From: Posidonia oceanica
Taxonomy: Eukaryota > Streptophyta > Magnoliopsida > Alismatales > Posidoniaceae
Assembly (NCBI GenBank): GCA_037176725.1
Contig: JAZBRS010000075.1
Span: 79,936,001 to 80,000,000, forward strand
DNA: 64,000 nt
Direction: 5' to 3'
The notes beneath the pieces are model-generated. The model worked only from the letters and a program-made list of their open reading frames with translations, did no database searches and was not told the DNA's origin. A program made the translations under genes and the position numbers. This document shows positions 45,379 through 56,931 of this stretch, one piece after another (positions within the stretch are counted from its first letter, which is position 1; each line of letters opens with the position of its first letter).

Positions 45379-45520
45379 TTTAGTTTGACCCCCGCGGGCA
45401 ATCCCCATGGCATGTCTTTTAGTTTGACCCCCGCGGGCAATCCCCGTGGCATGTCCTTTAGTTTGACCCCCGCGGGCAATCCTTGTGGCATGTCGTTAGT
45501 TTGTTCCCCTTAGGTAATTC
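45379..45520 (+). repeat. 39-bp tandem repeat, three copies plus a partial
   Basis: The unit TTTAGTTTGACCCCCGCGGG plus CAATCCCCATGGCATGTC is repeated three times, followed by a diverged partial copy (GTTAGTTTGTTCCCCTTAGG). Confidence 0.88.
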
Positions 45521-45893
45521 CCTTCGCCGTGTTTCTTTAGCCGACCCTCTTTGTGTCTCGTCCAAGTCTGGTGGTAGCAGGCATTGGATTTCATTTAGGA
45601 TCTCCAAATAGCGCCACACGAGGGTATCGTCTCGCCTTGTAGATAACTTCGTGCCGAAGCCATCTTCAAGAAGAGGCAAGCTGTAGACACCCCGTTTTGA
45701 CACTCCCTTCATGTTAGTATAGTCTCTTGCATTAAGTCGCTCTTAGAAGCCCTCTGCCCAATCCAGAATGTCTCACTTGAGCCAAATGTTTTCTCTCAAG
45801 TCCAAAATGTTAACCTTATCTAAGTCCCAAGTGTCGGCGACCTGAGTGTTCTTCATGTCCTGACCAAGTTTGGAAATTAAACTGACTAAAGGT

Positions 45894-45977
45894 GTTGTAC
45901 GCCGGCTTCTCAGCGTACAACGTTGGTCGCTGGTTCTCCAGCGGCTAACATTAGCTGTTGGTTTTCCAACGTCCAAC
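45894..45977 (+). repeat. Dyad array A' in the 3' LTR: three units
   Basis: Units at 45894 (GTTGTACGC/GCGTACAAC), 45922 (GTTGGTCGC/GCGGCTAAC) and 45950 (ATTAGCTGT/ACGTCCAAC). This is the copy of array A. Confidence 0.88.
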
Positions 45978-46150
45978 GTGGCAACCCAGTCGATTCAAAG
46001 CTTTCCTTATTTGGCCTAATTCAAAAAACGTTTTTTGCTTTCTTTGGAACCTGTTGACCGGTCAAAGCCATTAAAGCCGAGTTTAAACACACTTAATGAC
46101 TCTTTAATTGGAGAATCTTCTCTAATACTGGCAGTTATGCCATGGAGGTC

Positions 46151-46183
46151 GTTATACGCTGGGTCTCTCGCTTATAACGTTAT
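46151..46183 (+). repeat. Dyad array B' in the 3' LTR, interrupted
   Basis: A unit at 46151-46178 (GTTATACGC/GCTTATAAC), then the first five bases GTTAT of the next unit. The solo LTR inserts there, and the unit restarts complete at 51996-52023 (GTTATACGT/GCGTATAAC). Confidence 0.88.
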
Positions 46184-46889
46184 TGTTGACACTCCATTTT
46201 GATAGGCTCGAATCAGTTGGAGTTCTCTGGTGACTTCTGGATCCAAACCTAGGCCAAACCTACACCCTCCTTTCCATCCTTACCCTTCAAACAAGCCTAA
46301 ACTTGACCTAAGCTTACATCCCTTCCTCTAATTCAAAACTTATCCAAAAACCATAAGAAAACCTAACATTCCCAACTTAGCAAACCTACCCAAACCCTTA
46401 GAATTTTTCAAACCAAAACCACTCCCAAAAACCCTAGAAAATCTAGGTAAAACTACCATTTTTCTACACCTCAGAACCCTTCTAAAACCTTCTCAAAACC
46501 AAACCAAAATCCTAGGAAAAAGACTAGAGATCCTAGGCTGCACACCCACCGAAATTCACCCCTTTTCAAAACTTCTAAGCCATCCATTTACCCAATTTAT
46601 CCTTTTCTTTCTCCTAGATTATTCCTTTCTCTCTCCTCTCTCTCTCCTGATTATCCTCCTCCTTTTCACCCCCTTCTCTCCCTCTTTCTTGCCTGGCTGT
46701 GGGCCCCACTTGTGCTTTTATCTGTTCTCAATCTTATTCTTATTTTTAGCATTTTCTTTGACTTTTAAAAAATTATTTTCTTTCAACTCCTCTTTTTCCC
46801 CCTTATTCCTCCATTTCTCCCTTTTCCTCTTCTTTCTAAGTTCCTCTTCTTTTCTCTTACTAAATCCTTAAAAGCCCTTGGAAAACCTT

Positions 46890-47640
46890 CAAAACTCTAA
46901 AACAGAAAGAAAACAAACTAAAATCCTAAGAAAAATAATTAAAAAAACAATTGAAAACCAAAACCTAACTAAATCTAGCTAAAATGGAAAACCATGAATG
47001 CAAGCTAAAAAATGCAAAACAAACAAAAAGAAAATACTGTAAAATCAAGAAAAAAACGAAAATATAACCAAAACAAGCAAAGATAAAAACCCTACTAAAA
47101 AACAATAAAAAACGATTCCCAAAAAGAAAAGAAAACAATAAAAAATGCTAAGGCGAATAATTAAGAAAAAGAGAAACCTAACTTAACAAATCTAAAAAGT
47201 GCAATTCAAAAACTTAAAAAATAAAAACAAACAATCAAAATTTCAAAACACTTAACTAAAAACTTAACAAGAAAACCCTAATTAAAAAAATTAATTAAAA
47301 GAACTCAACAAGCAAAAATAAAAAACAAATCAAAGAGGACTTAAGAAAGAAAGACTAAAATCCAAAAATCTAAAACCCACTCTAATTAATTTAAAAACAA
47401 ACTTTAAAAATCCTAATTAATATCCCAAGTACTTAACAAGAAAAATATAATTAAAAAACAACTTAAAAGACTTAACAAACATTTAATTAAAATAAAAAAC
47501 AAATCGAAATAAACAAAACCTTAAAAACCCTAATCAAAACTAAAATCCCTTTAAACCTAATTAACTAACCAAAAACAATCATTAAAGAACTTAATCAAAG
47601 TCCCAACTTAAAACACAATCACTCTAAAAACCTTTCCTAT
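46890..47640. other. A-rich, low-complexity stretch in the large solo LTR
   Basis: About 750 bp dominated by AAAAC, AATTAAAA and AACCTAA-type words with no coding capacity. It is followed by a pyrimidine-rich switch at 47640. The strong strand bias is visible by eye. Confidence 0.75.
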
Positions 47641-49369
47641 TTCTATTTTATTTTATTTTTATTTTTATTTTTATTTAATTTATTTCTCTCCTTTCTCTTT
47701 CTTCTTCCTTTCTTCTTCTTTCTTTTCCAATTCTTCCTTTCTCTCTCGAGCCCAGTCCGGCCCAACTGCAGCCTTCTCCCTCCTTCCTTCTTTTTTTCTT
47801 TTTCTTTTTCTCCGCACGCAGCCCGGCCCACAGCTTCCCCCTCCTTCTTCCTCTTCTTCTTCTTCTTCCTCCACAATTATCTTCCGCCAGCCATCTCCCT
47901 CTCTTCTTTGAATTCAACTTCTCCCTCCCGATCACCTCAGCTCCAGTCTGCCGTCCTTCCTCTCTCACGTCTCAGTGGCTTCTCCGAGGCATTGATTGCG
48001 CGTCGCCTCCGTCGTCCTTCTCCCTGCCAGCTGCCTCCCGCCGGTGGCAATTCAAAAACCACCGCGCCTTCAGTCTTCAGCAGCTGCATAAAACCAGCGC
48101 TTCACCTCCTCTTCGTAGTTTTTTCTTTCGTCGTCCGAGAGAGTGAGAAAATCCTGAGTGTCCAGCACCCAATTCCCCTCCTTCTTCCTCTGAAAAAATC
48201 AGGACTTCTTCCTCTCCTTCCCTTCCACCTAAAACCAGATCGTCCAGCCCTCAAACTTCCCTCAATTGGGGGGCCCCCCCCCCCAATCTCACCCAAACTC
48301 CCAGCATTCCAGGCCTCCATTCCACGACCAAACCACCCCAGTATTTCACTCCAACACCGCCCTGAAACGACAACAGCAACCCAACTCCATCTCCTCTGAA
48401 ATTCCCAGCACAGCACCCCACTGAACCTTCCCAAACTTCTCCACCCAATCCACTGGAACGTCACCTTCCTAATCCACCTGAGCCTACCCTCCAGTTCTCA
48501 CCACAGCACCACACCCTCGACTACAAACACTTAGCCATTCCTCTGCCAGAAAATCCACATATTAGCCATCTTCCACCTCAGGCCTCCACTGTCCAATTCA
48601 ACCCTCCAGCGACACTCATTGAGCCTCCAGAAGTTCGTCGGTACCCTCCGGTTGATCCAGAATGTAGTAGACAGCCCTACCCACCTCAGGCGACTCCTGC
48701 AGCACCCAAAAATCGCCGTTCCTTCCCCGGACTACGAAGCTTCACTCCAGACGCTCAGGAAGCACCGCAGGACTCTGTGGAACCGACTCCGATCCTCACA
48801 AGCCACCGATAACGCCCGCAGCTGCCAGCCCAACCTCGCCGACCTCCGCTGAGACAGCCGACGTCGGGGGAGCACTCCGGACGCCCAAACAGGTACCGCA
48901 CTCTCCCATTAGCTTAGTCTCCCTCCTCTCTTGCTTTTCCGCCTATTAGACTAGGATTTCCCTCTCTCCTATGCCGGGTCAACTCTGGGTCAACTCCTTC
49001 TTTTCCGACGAGCCTAGATGCCGTCCCGCCGCTCCAGTCTGCAGAATGCTGCCCCGACGGTCGTCCGAGCTCTGCACGACCTCCAGGAGCACAGCCATGC
49101 CCTCAGATCCCACCGGTGACGCCGTAATCGTCCGGACTGCTTCAGAGTCCTCTGCAGACCTCCGTCGTCGTCTCCGATCATCTTCAGGCCGTGTCATCGC
49201 CCGCCGACGTCGCTCCGGTCTCCGCACGTCTCCGGCGAAGGCCTCCGGCCGTTCTGTGCCTCTCCAGCACTCCATTTCTGCCCCCTCCGGCCACTGTCAG
49301 CACTGTGCTACAGTGGCTCCTTCTTCCTCCTTTTACTGTAGCTTTATTTTTGCTTACCATGCTATTTTG

Positions 49370-50400
49370 TTACTAAATTGCATATCTGCCTTGTTTTTTT
49401 GATTTATTGCATTCTGGTCCTGTTTCTGTTTATCATTCATTTAATTTCGTATTTAAATCTTATGATATTGCATGAAAAACTTAAAAAATCAATTAATTGC
49501 CTATTAGTCCTTCTACAGTGTTTCTCTTCAGTGTTTTTTTTAAGTTTTGGCCCTCCGGTTCTTTATTATTGCATGTTAGTCCTCTAGTAGTTAATCTAAT
49601 TTAATGCTTTAATTTTACCTTGCTATATTGCATTTCTGGTCCCTGTTGCATTTCTTATTTACAGTTTAGTCCTCTGATCTGTTAACTTAGATTTTATTTT
49701 TCAATTTTTCTTACTGCATTGCATTATTTTCCCCTGCATTATCTAATTTTTGCATATAGGTCCTTCATCATGCACAGCATACATTTAAATGTATATTTTG
49801 CTTATAAAATTGCATTTTTGACCCTGCATGATTTGAAAATTGCATATAGGTCCTCTACCTGTCATTTAAATGCATATTTTGCTTATAAAATTGCATTTTT
49901 GACCCTACATGATTTAAAAATTGCACATAGGTCCTCTGCATGCTTATAAAATTCTTTTAAATGCATATTTTGCTTATAAAATTGCATTTTAGACCCTGCA
50001 TATTTGAAAAATTGCATGTAGGTCCCCTGTTTGCATTCCCATACCACTTAGACCCCTGTTTTGCCGGAAAAATTGCATTTTGGACACTGTTAATTTCAAA
50101 ATTGCATGCCAACCTACCATTAGATTTCAAACTTGTCCTGATGCATGTCTATCTTGGAAAATTGCATTTTGAACCCTGCATTTTGCAAAATTGCATTCAG
50201 ACCCTCCTTTTTTCAAAAACTTTGCATAAAGGCCCCCAACTTTTCAAAACCCTTGCATTTAGACCCCCATCTTTTCCAAAATTGCATATAAACCCCCAGT
50301 TTTCTGAAAAATCATCCCTAAGTCTTTTCTTGCATTCTGCATGCATCGCATTCACGCATTCTTGCATTTGTCATTCCTTGCACACACTTAAGCATTCTTA
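49370..50400 (+). repeat. Degenerate TTGCATTTTGGACCC-type array in the large solo LTR
   Basis: About 1 kb of imperfect repeats combining ATTGCAT, TTTTGGACCCTGCAT and ATAGGTCCTC. A clearer higher-order unit of about 90 bp containing GCATATTTTGCTTATAAAAT recurs at about 49790-50010. Confidence 0.8.
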
Positions 50401-51070
50401 GCTCCCATTCACGTGGGAGGACCTGTTTTGCACACCCCTAGGACCTCCTGTACACCTAGATCCATTCTCCTCCCCTGTTCTGGCCCCTCTGCCGTAAAGC
50501 TGGGATATCTTCAGATCTGGCCGTTGGATCTTCTCAACCAAACTACCTGGACGACCCCGGCGGAGCACTCTTCAGCATGGACCAAGCAGATTTCAGATCA
50601 GGCTTCAGATTTCCAAGGTAAGTCCTCTTGAACCCTTGCACAGCATTCATTTACACACCATTTGCATTCAATGCATTGTTTTTGCTTTCTGATTTCTTGA
50701 GCATGTAGAATAGGACTTCCTCTTCTTATCTATCAACTCTGCTTCCTCTTTTCGCGTACTCTCAGTGTTTTGTGTTGCGTTTCCCTTGGATTCACCACTG
50801 ATTGCGACTTTCTTCCCTCTTTTCCACAATTCGATCGCATCGCGAGCTCTTGGCAGCGTGCGAGACACATTGTGGGACTTTTTGGTGGGAAACAGTCACA
50901 AAACAGCGGTAATCCTTCCACTTGTTTTCCTTCCCCTTTGTAGGTCTTCACACCTACTTTGCGTGGTCTTAAATGGCGCTCGTTCTCACACTTGCATTGT
51001 CTATTTCCCCTTTGCTTCTCCTGCCCTTTTTCTTTGCATTTGCATGATTTTACCAATGCTTTATTTCACT

Positions 51071-51345
51071 TGCTTTGGCATCGTTTTGCGTGCCCGCTTT
51101 GCTTTTGGCGCCGTTTTGCTTGTCCGCTCTGTTTTTGGCACCATTTCGCGTGTCTGCTCTGTTTTTGGCACCGTTTCGCGTGCCCGCTCTGTTTTGGCAC
51201 CGTTTTGCGTGCCGCTCTATCTTTTGCGCCGTTTTGCGACCGTTTTGCTTTCTTGCACCGTTTTGCCTGTCGATCTTGTTTTCTTGCACCGTTTCGCGTG
51301 CCGCTCTCGTTTCTTGCGTTGTTTCGTGTGTTTTACGCCGTTTTC
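51071..51345 (+). repeat. 31-bp tandem repeat in the large solo LTR
   Basis: About eight diverging copies of TTTTTGGCACCGTTTCGCGT plus GCCCGCTCTG. Confidence 0.85.
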
Positions 51346-52606
51346 CCTTGCATGTCGCCTGCATTGCTTGGTTTTACCGTCGTTTTGCTTTTCCGTCTGC
51401 ATTTGCATGTAGGGCAGTGATGCTTACTGCTTGGAGTTCTCACGAGCTAGGTTTCGACCGGTTCGGAACACAGACAACGTTGCTGAGTACTTAGACTGCA
51501 CGTTTACTTCCTGCATTGCATCCCACCACTTAGAGCACACCTATGAGCATTCATTCAGGCATTCATTCGCATTTAGGCATTCAAACCTGCATTTCCCTGC
51601 GTATGCGAGCGTAAGCCTAGAAAGACCGATTCTCGGGCGTGTCGGGGGTGCCTAACACCTTCCCCGCACATAATAGGAGTCTTTGCTCAGTCTTTTGGCC
51701 TGTAATGACCATATTGCCCTTATCCTAGGCATGAGTCATATCATTTGCATTCATTTGCATTTGTTTTTTCCTTTGCATTGCTTTACATTGCATCTTTTGC
51801 TTGGTTTTGCATGTTAACTCATGCATTTCCCCCGGTTTTCCTTATCTCCCGATAATAGACACGATGGCGACTCTGAATTGTCTTATCTTCTTCTTTTCTT
51901 ATCCTTTCTCCCCTGTTTTAAGTGTTTTCGAGTTGAGCCCTCCTCCTTGGACATAGTCGCTAATAGTAAACCTGATTCTGATTGGGATTACTACAGTTAT
52001 ACGTTGGTTTTCCAGCGTATAACACTTCTGAAACAGGAAATTTTGCTGACTTGGTATTTGTGTCCTTTTTTGTTCCTCTACTGCTTCTATAAAAGTAGGG
52101 GTACCCCCACAGGGTTCAGGGTCGGATTTTTGGAACTCACATGCTCTCTTGAGGTTAAAAAAATCTTAGAGAAGTGAAGTCCTTGAGAATTGAAAGAGAA
52201 AAGAGAGATTTTGAAAGGCGGAGAGTCTTCGAAAAGCTTGAGTGTCCCTTTGTCGTTGTTGGCTTCATGTCAACACAGTTTGCACTTTGTGCATAGATAA
52301 AGGGGATTCTATTTTATTATTTTCTTTTCATTTCTAATATCACATATTTAATTCCATAACATAATCAAGCATTTTATTTTGAGTTCATATATTGTTGTAG
52401 CTAAGCATACATCTCTATTAGTTGCAACTGGGGGGATCAAACCCCTCGGGTACGTATTTCATTATGCTTTTTTTTTCTTTTCTACTTATTCTGGATAAGT
52501 TACTACACATATTGATCCATCTTTGCATTATTTTGTTTCTTTTGTTTTGCTAACGTTTGTCATACAAGGAAGAAGAAAAAAAGAAGAAGCTCACCAAGCA
52601 CGGGCA

Positions 52607-52635
52607 CCCTTGGGCAACGCTGGCGTTGTCCCAAG
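52607..52635 (+). repeat. Hairpin near the end of the 3' LTR
   Basis: A copy of the hairpin at 32124-32152, conserved between the LTRs. Confidence 0.65.
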
Positions 52636-52844
52636 GTAGCTGAACCCGCAACCATATCACATCTCCCCAAGGCGTCTCGAGGGCCGGTGAAAGCGAACCG
52701 AGAGTGGCGATCACACCGATTCCATCACACGTGGAGTGACGGAGTTGGATACAAAAAAGGAGACCCCGAGAAAGAGCAGAATAGAGTCAAGAAAAAGGAA
52801 CAAGCCTTCCTCCTCTTCTCCTCTCCCAAAACCCCATATCCACA

Positions 52845-53925
52845 ACCGTATTGGTCGAAGCTCTTAATTCGACACAACTTAGACATCATGCATATCGAGA
52901 AGAATGTATTTGATAATGTATTCTACACGGTATTGGATGTCAAGGGCAAGACAAAGGACATAGACAATGCACGTAGAGATTTAAAGTTGCTTTGTAGTTG
53001 TAAGGACTTGCACCTGATAGAGTATGCCAATGGAAAGATTGAAATGGCTAAGGAAAAGTACACACTCGATAAGAATCAAATAAAGGCAGTGTGTGAGTGG
53101 GTCAGCAACTTGAAATTTCTAGATGGATGTGTATCAAATATATCAACACGTGTGGATCTCATAAAAAACACTCTCAAGGGAATGAAGAGCCTCGATTGTC
53201 ATGTGTTTATGGAGAGACTGCTTCCCCTTGCATTTAGAGGTTTGTTGCTTAAGCCCATTGTAGACGTACTCATAGATCTAAGTAAATTCTTCAAGGGCAT
53301 TTGCTACTCCAAATTATCTATGAAAGACATGGAGACTTTAGAGGAAAATATTGTTCTCATATTGTGCAATCTTGAAAAGATATTTCCGCCTGCCTTCTTT
53401 GACTCGACTCATGATCCACTTACCTTACGAAGTCAAAGTGGGTGGACCAGTGCAATATCGACGGATGTATCCTTTGAAGAGGTATATGTTATTCTAAAGA
53501 AAGAAAATTCTTTCATTTGTTATTGCAAGCACTTTTATCTAATTTATCCACATTTTTAATAGGTACATGTTTTTCTTGAAACGAAAAATTTGGAATAAGA
53601 ATAAAGTGGAAGGTTCAATAAGTGCACAATATATCTACGAAGAGGTTGCCACTTTTTGTTCGAGATATTTCTCACCAGAGGTTGAAATAATGCATAATCG
53701 AGCATAGAGGAATGATGATATGGGAGTTGAGGAACAAAACAATATACTTTTTGTCTTTTGTTCTAGTGCTTATCCTTCTGAAAAGGTGAAAGAACACCTA
53801 TTGACCCGGAGCGAGAAAGACGCTGCAGAGTTATATGTTCTTAATAATTGTGATAAAGTCGAACCCTTTGTCGAGTATTTATCGTTATCTTTCTCGATTT
53901 GTCTATTCAATAAATTTAAATAATG
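52845..53925 (+). pseudogene. CACTA TNP2 transposase, segment 3, with DUF4218-type region
   Basis: Rejoins the transposase: YWSKLLIRHNLDIMHIEKNV, FDNVFYTVLDVKGKTKD, LIKNTLKGMKSLDCHVFMER and LLPLAFRGLL. A likely intron runs from GTATATG (53482) to TTTTAATAG (about 53561). After it come YMFFLKRKIWNKNKVEGSI, YIYEEVATFCSRYFSPEVE and LYVLNNCDKVEPF, the DUF4218 region found in plant CACTA transposases. A stop at 53704 breaks it. Confidence 0.88.
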
Positions 53926-53957
53926 TATTATCTTACTATGTTCTAAATATTCAATTG

Positions 53958-54640
53958 CAGGCAATTCAGAGAACAATTAATGGTCGATCGTTCTAGTCTA
54001 AAAGTTATTGATATCTTGGACTTATTCAGGAAGACATTTCTTAAGTGGTTTAGAAGTCATATAAACCAACTTGATCCTAGTCCTAAGCAAAAGTTCTTAA
54101 AAACTTAGCTTATGGTTCGATTTTCCAAGTAAAGTCGTATGGAGCATACTTTGCAAATGGGTATCGAATTCACACACAAGAATACGATGGGGGATTGACT
54201 ACTCAAAATTCAGAGGTTATGGTGAACGGATCATGTTATGCAGAAGACCATATTGACTATTATGGTATCTTAAAAGAGATCATCGAGTTGGAATATTCCG
54301 ATGCAATAAAGTGATATTGTTTCTTTGTGATTGGTATGACCCTAAGGAGGGAGTCACACACGACTTCAGGCATGATATTGTAGACGTTATATCAACTAAG
54401 TACTTGAGGAGATTCGAGCCATTTGTGTTAACTTCACAAGTTGGTCAAGTCTGTTATGTATCTCAAGTTTCAAGAAAGAGGAAGAAAGATGAATCTTTCA
54501 ATGTGATAAAGATCAAAGCATGTGCCTACATTGCTATGACCAGTGAAGCTACAATTAACGAGTTTGAAAACTTATATCAACCTGACTACGAGCCTCCACA
54601 ATCGATAGTTGTTGACCATGCTCTTGATTAAGTCTCTATA
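53958..54640 (+). pseudogene. CACTA DUF4216-type C-terminal region
   Basis: The frames give FQVKSYGAYFANGYRFHTQE and YDGGLTTQNSEVMVNGSCYA, then after a shift CDWYDPKEGVTHDFRHDIVD and PFVLTSQVGQVCYVSQVSRK. This is the DUF4216 domain normally at the C-terminus of En/Spm-type TNP2 genes. An acidic tail follows to about 54750. Frame changes near 54105 and 54310 make it a pseudogene, unless small introns explain them. Confidence 0.8.
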
Positions 54641-55121
54641 ATTCCACCAAATTCAGTGTTGTGGTAAACTGAGGATGAAAAAAGAACATTTGTAGAAGAT
54701 GACGGTGAAGATGATGAAGAAAATGAACAAGAAGAAAGTGTTGACTAAAGTGATGAAAACTAAGGAGATTTTCTTGTCATTTTGGTATATACCTTCTTTA
54801 TTTTACTTTGTAAACTCCTTTTGCACTTGCATTTTATAGATATATATTGATAGTGACACATCGATCTGTTATTTGAATATATTTTTGTTTCTGAATTTTG
54901 ATATATACTAACCAATTAAGATGATATAGAAAAATAACAACCAAGTTTAAATTTAGATTCGTCATGGCTTTCTTACTCAGCATTGTCGTCGTTATTGTGC
55001 TTGTAAGTACCATCAAGTAACTTGTTTAAATTCAGATATGGTTTTCATATAGGCTCCTTGTTTATTCAGTAAATTAGATTAATCTTACATGAATATTTTA
55101 ATGTATTATTTATGGTATTAG

Positions 55122-56283
55122 ATGACCAGATTTGGTAGAAGTGGTCGACGCTCCAGTGGATCTGGTGGACGTAGTTCATCAGAAGATCGAGAGATCAATT
55201 CTAGTACTTTCACGAGCGCTCAGTTGTTGGAGTATATACATTTACTTGGTATACCACCACCTGGAACTGGGTGGACACCTCCGACCACTTTGGTTCAGGT
55301 TCCCACCTTCCCTCCTGTGATTAGGCATAGTACTACTCCATAGAGTAGTACTGCACGGCAGGTCTAGCCTGAGTTGTCTCCCCCTCCAACAGCAGCAGGT
55401 AATTAATATAATGAATTTATAGTTTTTAAGTTTTGATATTAAATATACTTACTGACGTATGTGTAATTTTAATGAAAATTAACAAGAACAACAACAACAA
55501 GGAGGATATGCTCAAGTTTCTCTGGGACCACAACATTTTCTAGAGCTTGAGTCAAACGGGTAACTTATTTTTCTTTTTAATTTGGTGTTAGTCAACATGT
55601 TACTTATTTTCTGTATTTAACTTAATTTAAATGCAGTAACTTTAAGAGGAGTAACATGAGATCACTAAAATTTTTAAATCTTATACATCGACCATTGAGT
55701 ACTGGTCGTCGCATTTGCATTCGGATGAGAAGGAAAGAATGTTTGATGCGCTATTGGTAATAAGTAATCCTTATCTTTATCTTTAGTGTAAACAATTAAT
55801 ATATTAAATTAACAATGATGTTAGATTTATACAAAGTAAGTTTACGCTTTCACCTGGATGTACCAAGGAGGATTATCGTGTTCCTTTTACAAAATTAATT
55901 AAGAAAATGATGAACGATATTTATTATAGGGCAATGACAGATGCATTGACAAAATGTCCTAAGCCTTACAATGATTATCAGGCAACGACGGCATTTCCTC
56001 CACATTAGAGGATACAGGAGAGGTAATTAATATTTATACTAAATTGAAGTTGTGTTTATTATTGTATATATATAAATTAACATATATATTATTATTTAAT
56101 GTTAAAATTAGGTGGAATGAACTCTATGATCTTTTTGCCACAGATGTAGAGTTCTTAAAAAGATCCACGGCGGGGAAGTCAAACAGCAGGTTGCAAGAAA
56201 TTCATTCTACGAGCGGACCAAGAAGTCATAACGACCTTTGGACTGAATTGGTAAGGATATTTTTTATGAGTTGGCTAACTTAA
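55122..56283 (+). pseudogene. TNPA/Ptta-like second CACTA gene, 5' part
   Basis: An ATG at 55122 opens a Gly/Ser/Arg-rich start (MTRFGRSGRRSSGSGGRSSS), then LLEYIHLLGIPPPGTGWTPP. Further exon-like pieces at 55840-56010 (SPGCTKEDYRVPFTKLIKKM) and 56113-56260 (RWNELYDLFATDVEFLKRST, LQEIHSTSGPRSHNDLW) match the Ptta/En/Spm family pattern W..L...F....F...S......R....H..GS+S. TNPA-type proteins bind the subterminal repeats. The next part lies beyond the GRAS pseudogene region. Confidence 0.65.
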
Positions 56284-56299
56284 CATCTACCGTCTGTAA

Positions 56300-56931
56300 T
56301 CTAGGACATTTCCTTTTCGAAATGCAAAAGTGAAAGATGAGAAAAAGTGAAATCTAAATCAATTCATTTTTTATTTTAACCTATAAACTTTGATGCCAAA
56401 TATATGTCAGTTATATATCATGTTTGCAACGGTATACGTGCAGCCAGATGAGTACATAAGATAGCAAGGAAATCTTTCTATATCATCTTTATTTTCTCTT
56501 TATATTATATTTATTTCTACCTTCTGTATAAACACACTACTCCACATATAGATGGAAAAGTGGGACCAGACAGATACACCACAAAATTTGGCAGTAACAA
56601 TATAGGCAAGGATACCAATAGTGAATGTACTAAATTTTCTATACTTGTATCCTTATTGCCAAGTGTACAACCACCTTAAGCAGAAGCCACACATGCTTCT
56701 CGGACAAATAACATGTTAGCAAATCATAAACAACTAATTATACTGGAATTTGCAGTTATCCAAATACTTCCGACTCAGAAGAAATCGGCCAATAATTGAG
56801 GTAATTGAGCACAAAAAAAAACACGGCCAAGACATCACTGAAAGATTACATCAAACAGTTTGAGATTATTATGCTTGATATGGAATGCAAAAGGCAAGTA
56901 CAAGATAGCATGCCTGTGATGTAAATGGCCA
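56300..56931. other. Sequence between the TNPA-like exons and the GRAS pseudogene
   Basis: No coding sequence is recognised. In the minus orientation it would be 3' UTR and downstream DNA of the GRAS copy, implying that the captured segment extends past the stop codon. The capture border is not visible. Confidence 0.4.

Larger units (their letters stand above)
46184..51995 (+). mobile_element. Solo LTR, 5812 bp, inside the Gypsy 3' LTR
   Basis: Begins TGTTGACACTCC and ends GATTACTACA. Perfect TSD GTTAT on both sides (46179-46183, 51996-52000). No PBS, gag, pol or second LTR was found, so it is best read as a solo LTR of a very large LTR family. The distal region (about 51590-51900) is alignable with the inverse of the solo LTR at 28596-30900, including GATTCT-CGGGCGTGTCG, GCCTAACACC, GGCATGAGTCAT and CGATAATAGACACGATGGC. 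It contains long A-rich DNA (46900-47640), a GC-rich part (47700-49300) and two repeat arrays. Confidence 0.82.
31014..52844 (+). mobile_element. Tat/Ogre-like Ty3/Gypsy retrotransposon with nested insertions, 21.8 kb
   Basis: LTRs begin TGTAGACACCCC and end CCATATCCACA. The 5' LTR is 31014-32360 (1347 bp). The 3' LTR is 45682-52844, which is 1346 bp after removing the inserted 5812-bp solo LTR and its TSD copy. A perfect TSD ACCGT flanks it (31009-31013, 52845-52849). Inside are a PBS-like TGGCGATCACGG at 32363, a retrotransposon gag, a Pro/Glu-rich repeat ORF, a trace of integrase C-terminus (KLRSNWEGPYLVVEAYLG) and tandem repeats before the 3' LTR. RT and RNase H were not found. By hand the first 165 bp of the LTRs differ at about nine positions. 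Confidence 0.9.
45682..52844 (+). repeat. 3' LTR of the Gypsy element, split by a solo LTR
   Basis: The segments 45682-46183 and 51996-52844 together match the 5' LTR. It is preceded by a purine-rich stretch (AAGAAGAGGCAAG). The break is exactly at the solo LTR insertion, where GTTAT is duplicated. Confidence 0.92.

Noticed and set aside
48270..48290. Run of G then C near 48270-48290 as a regulatory quadruplex
   Set aside because: A single homopolymer pair inside low-complexity LTR DNA, likely error-prone sequence.
47643..49402. Open frames with Arg/Glu/Lys-rich or Ser/Pro-rich sequence in the large solo LTR
   Set aside because: Caused by pyrimidine-rich DNA; no conserved motif.
50765..51494. 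Cys/Phe-rich open frames of up to 215 codons
   Set aside because: They translate the 31-bp tandem repeat in three frames and are not a real protein.
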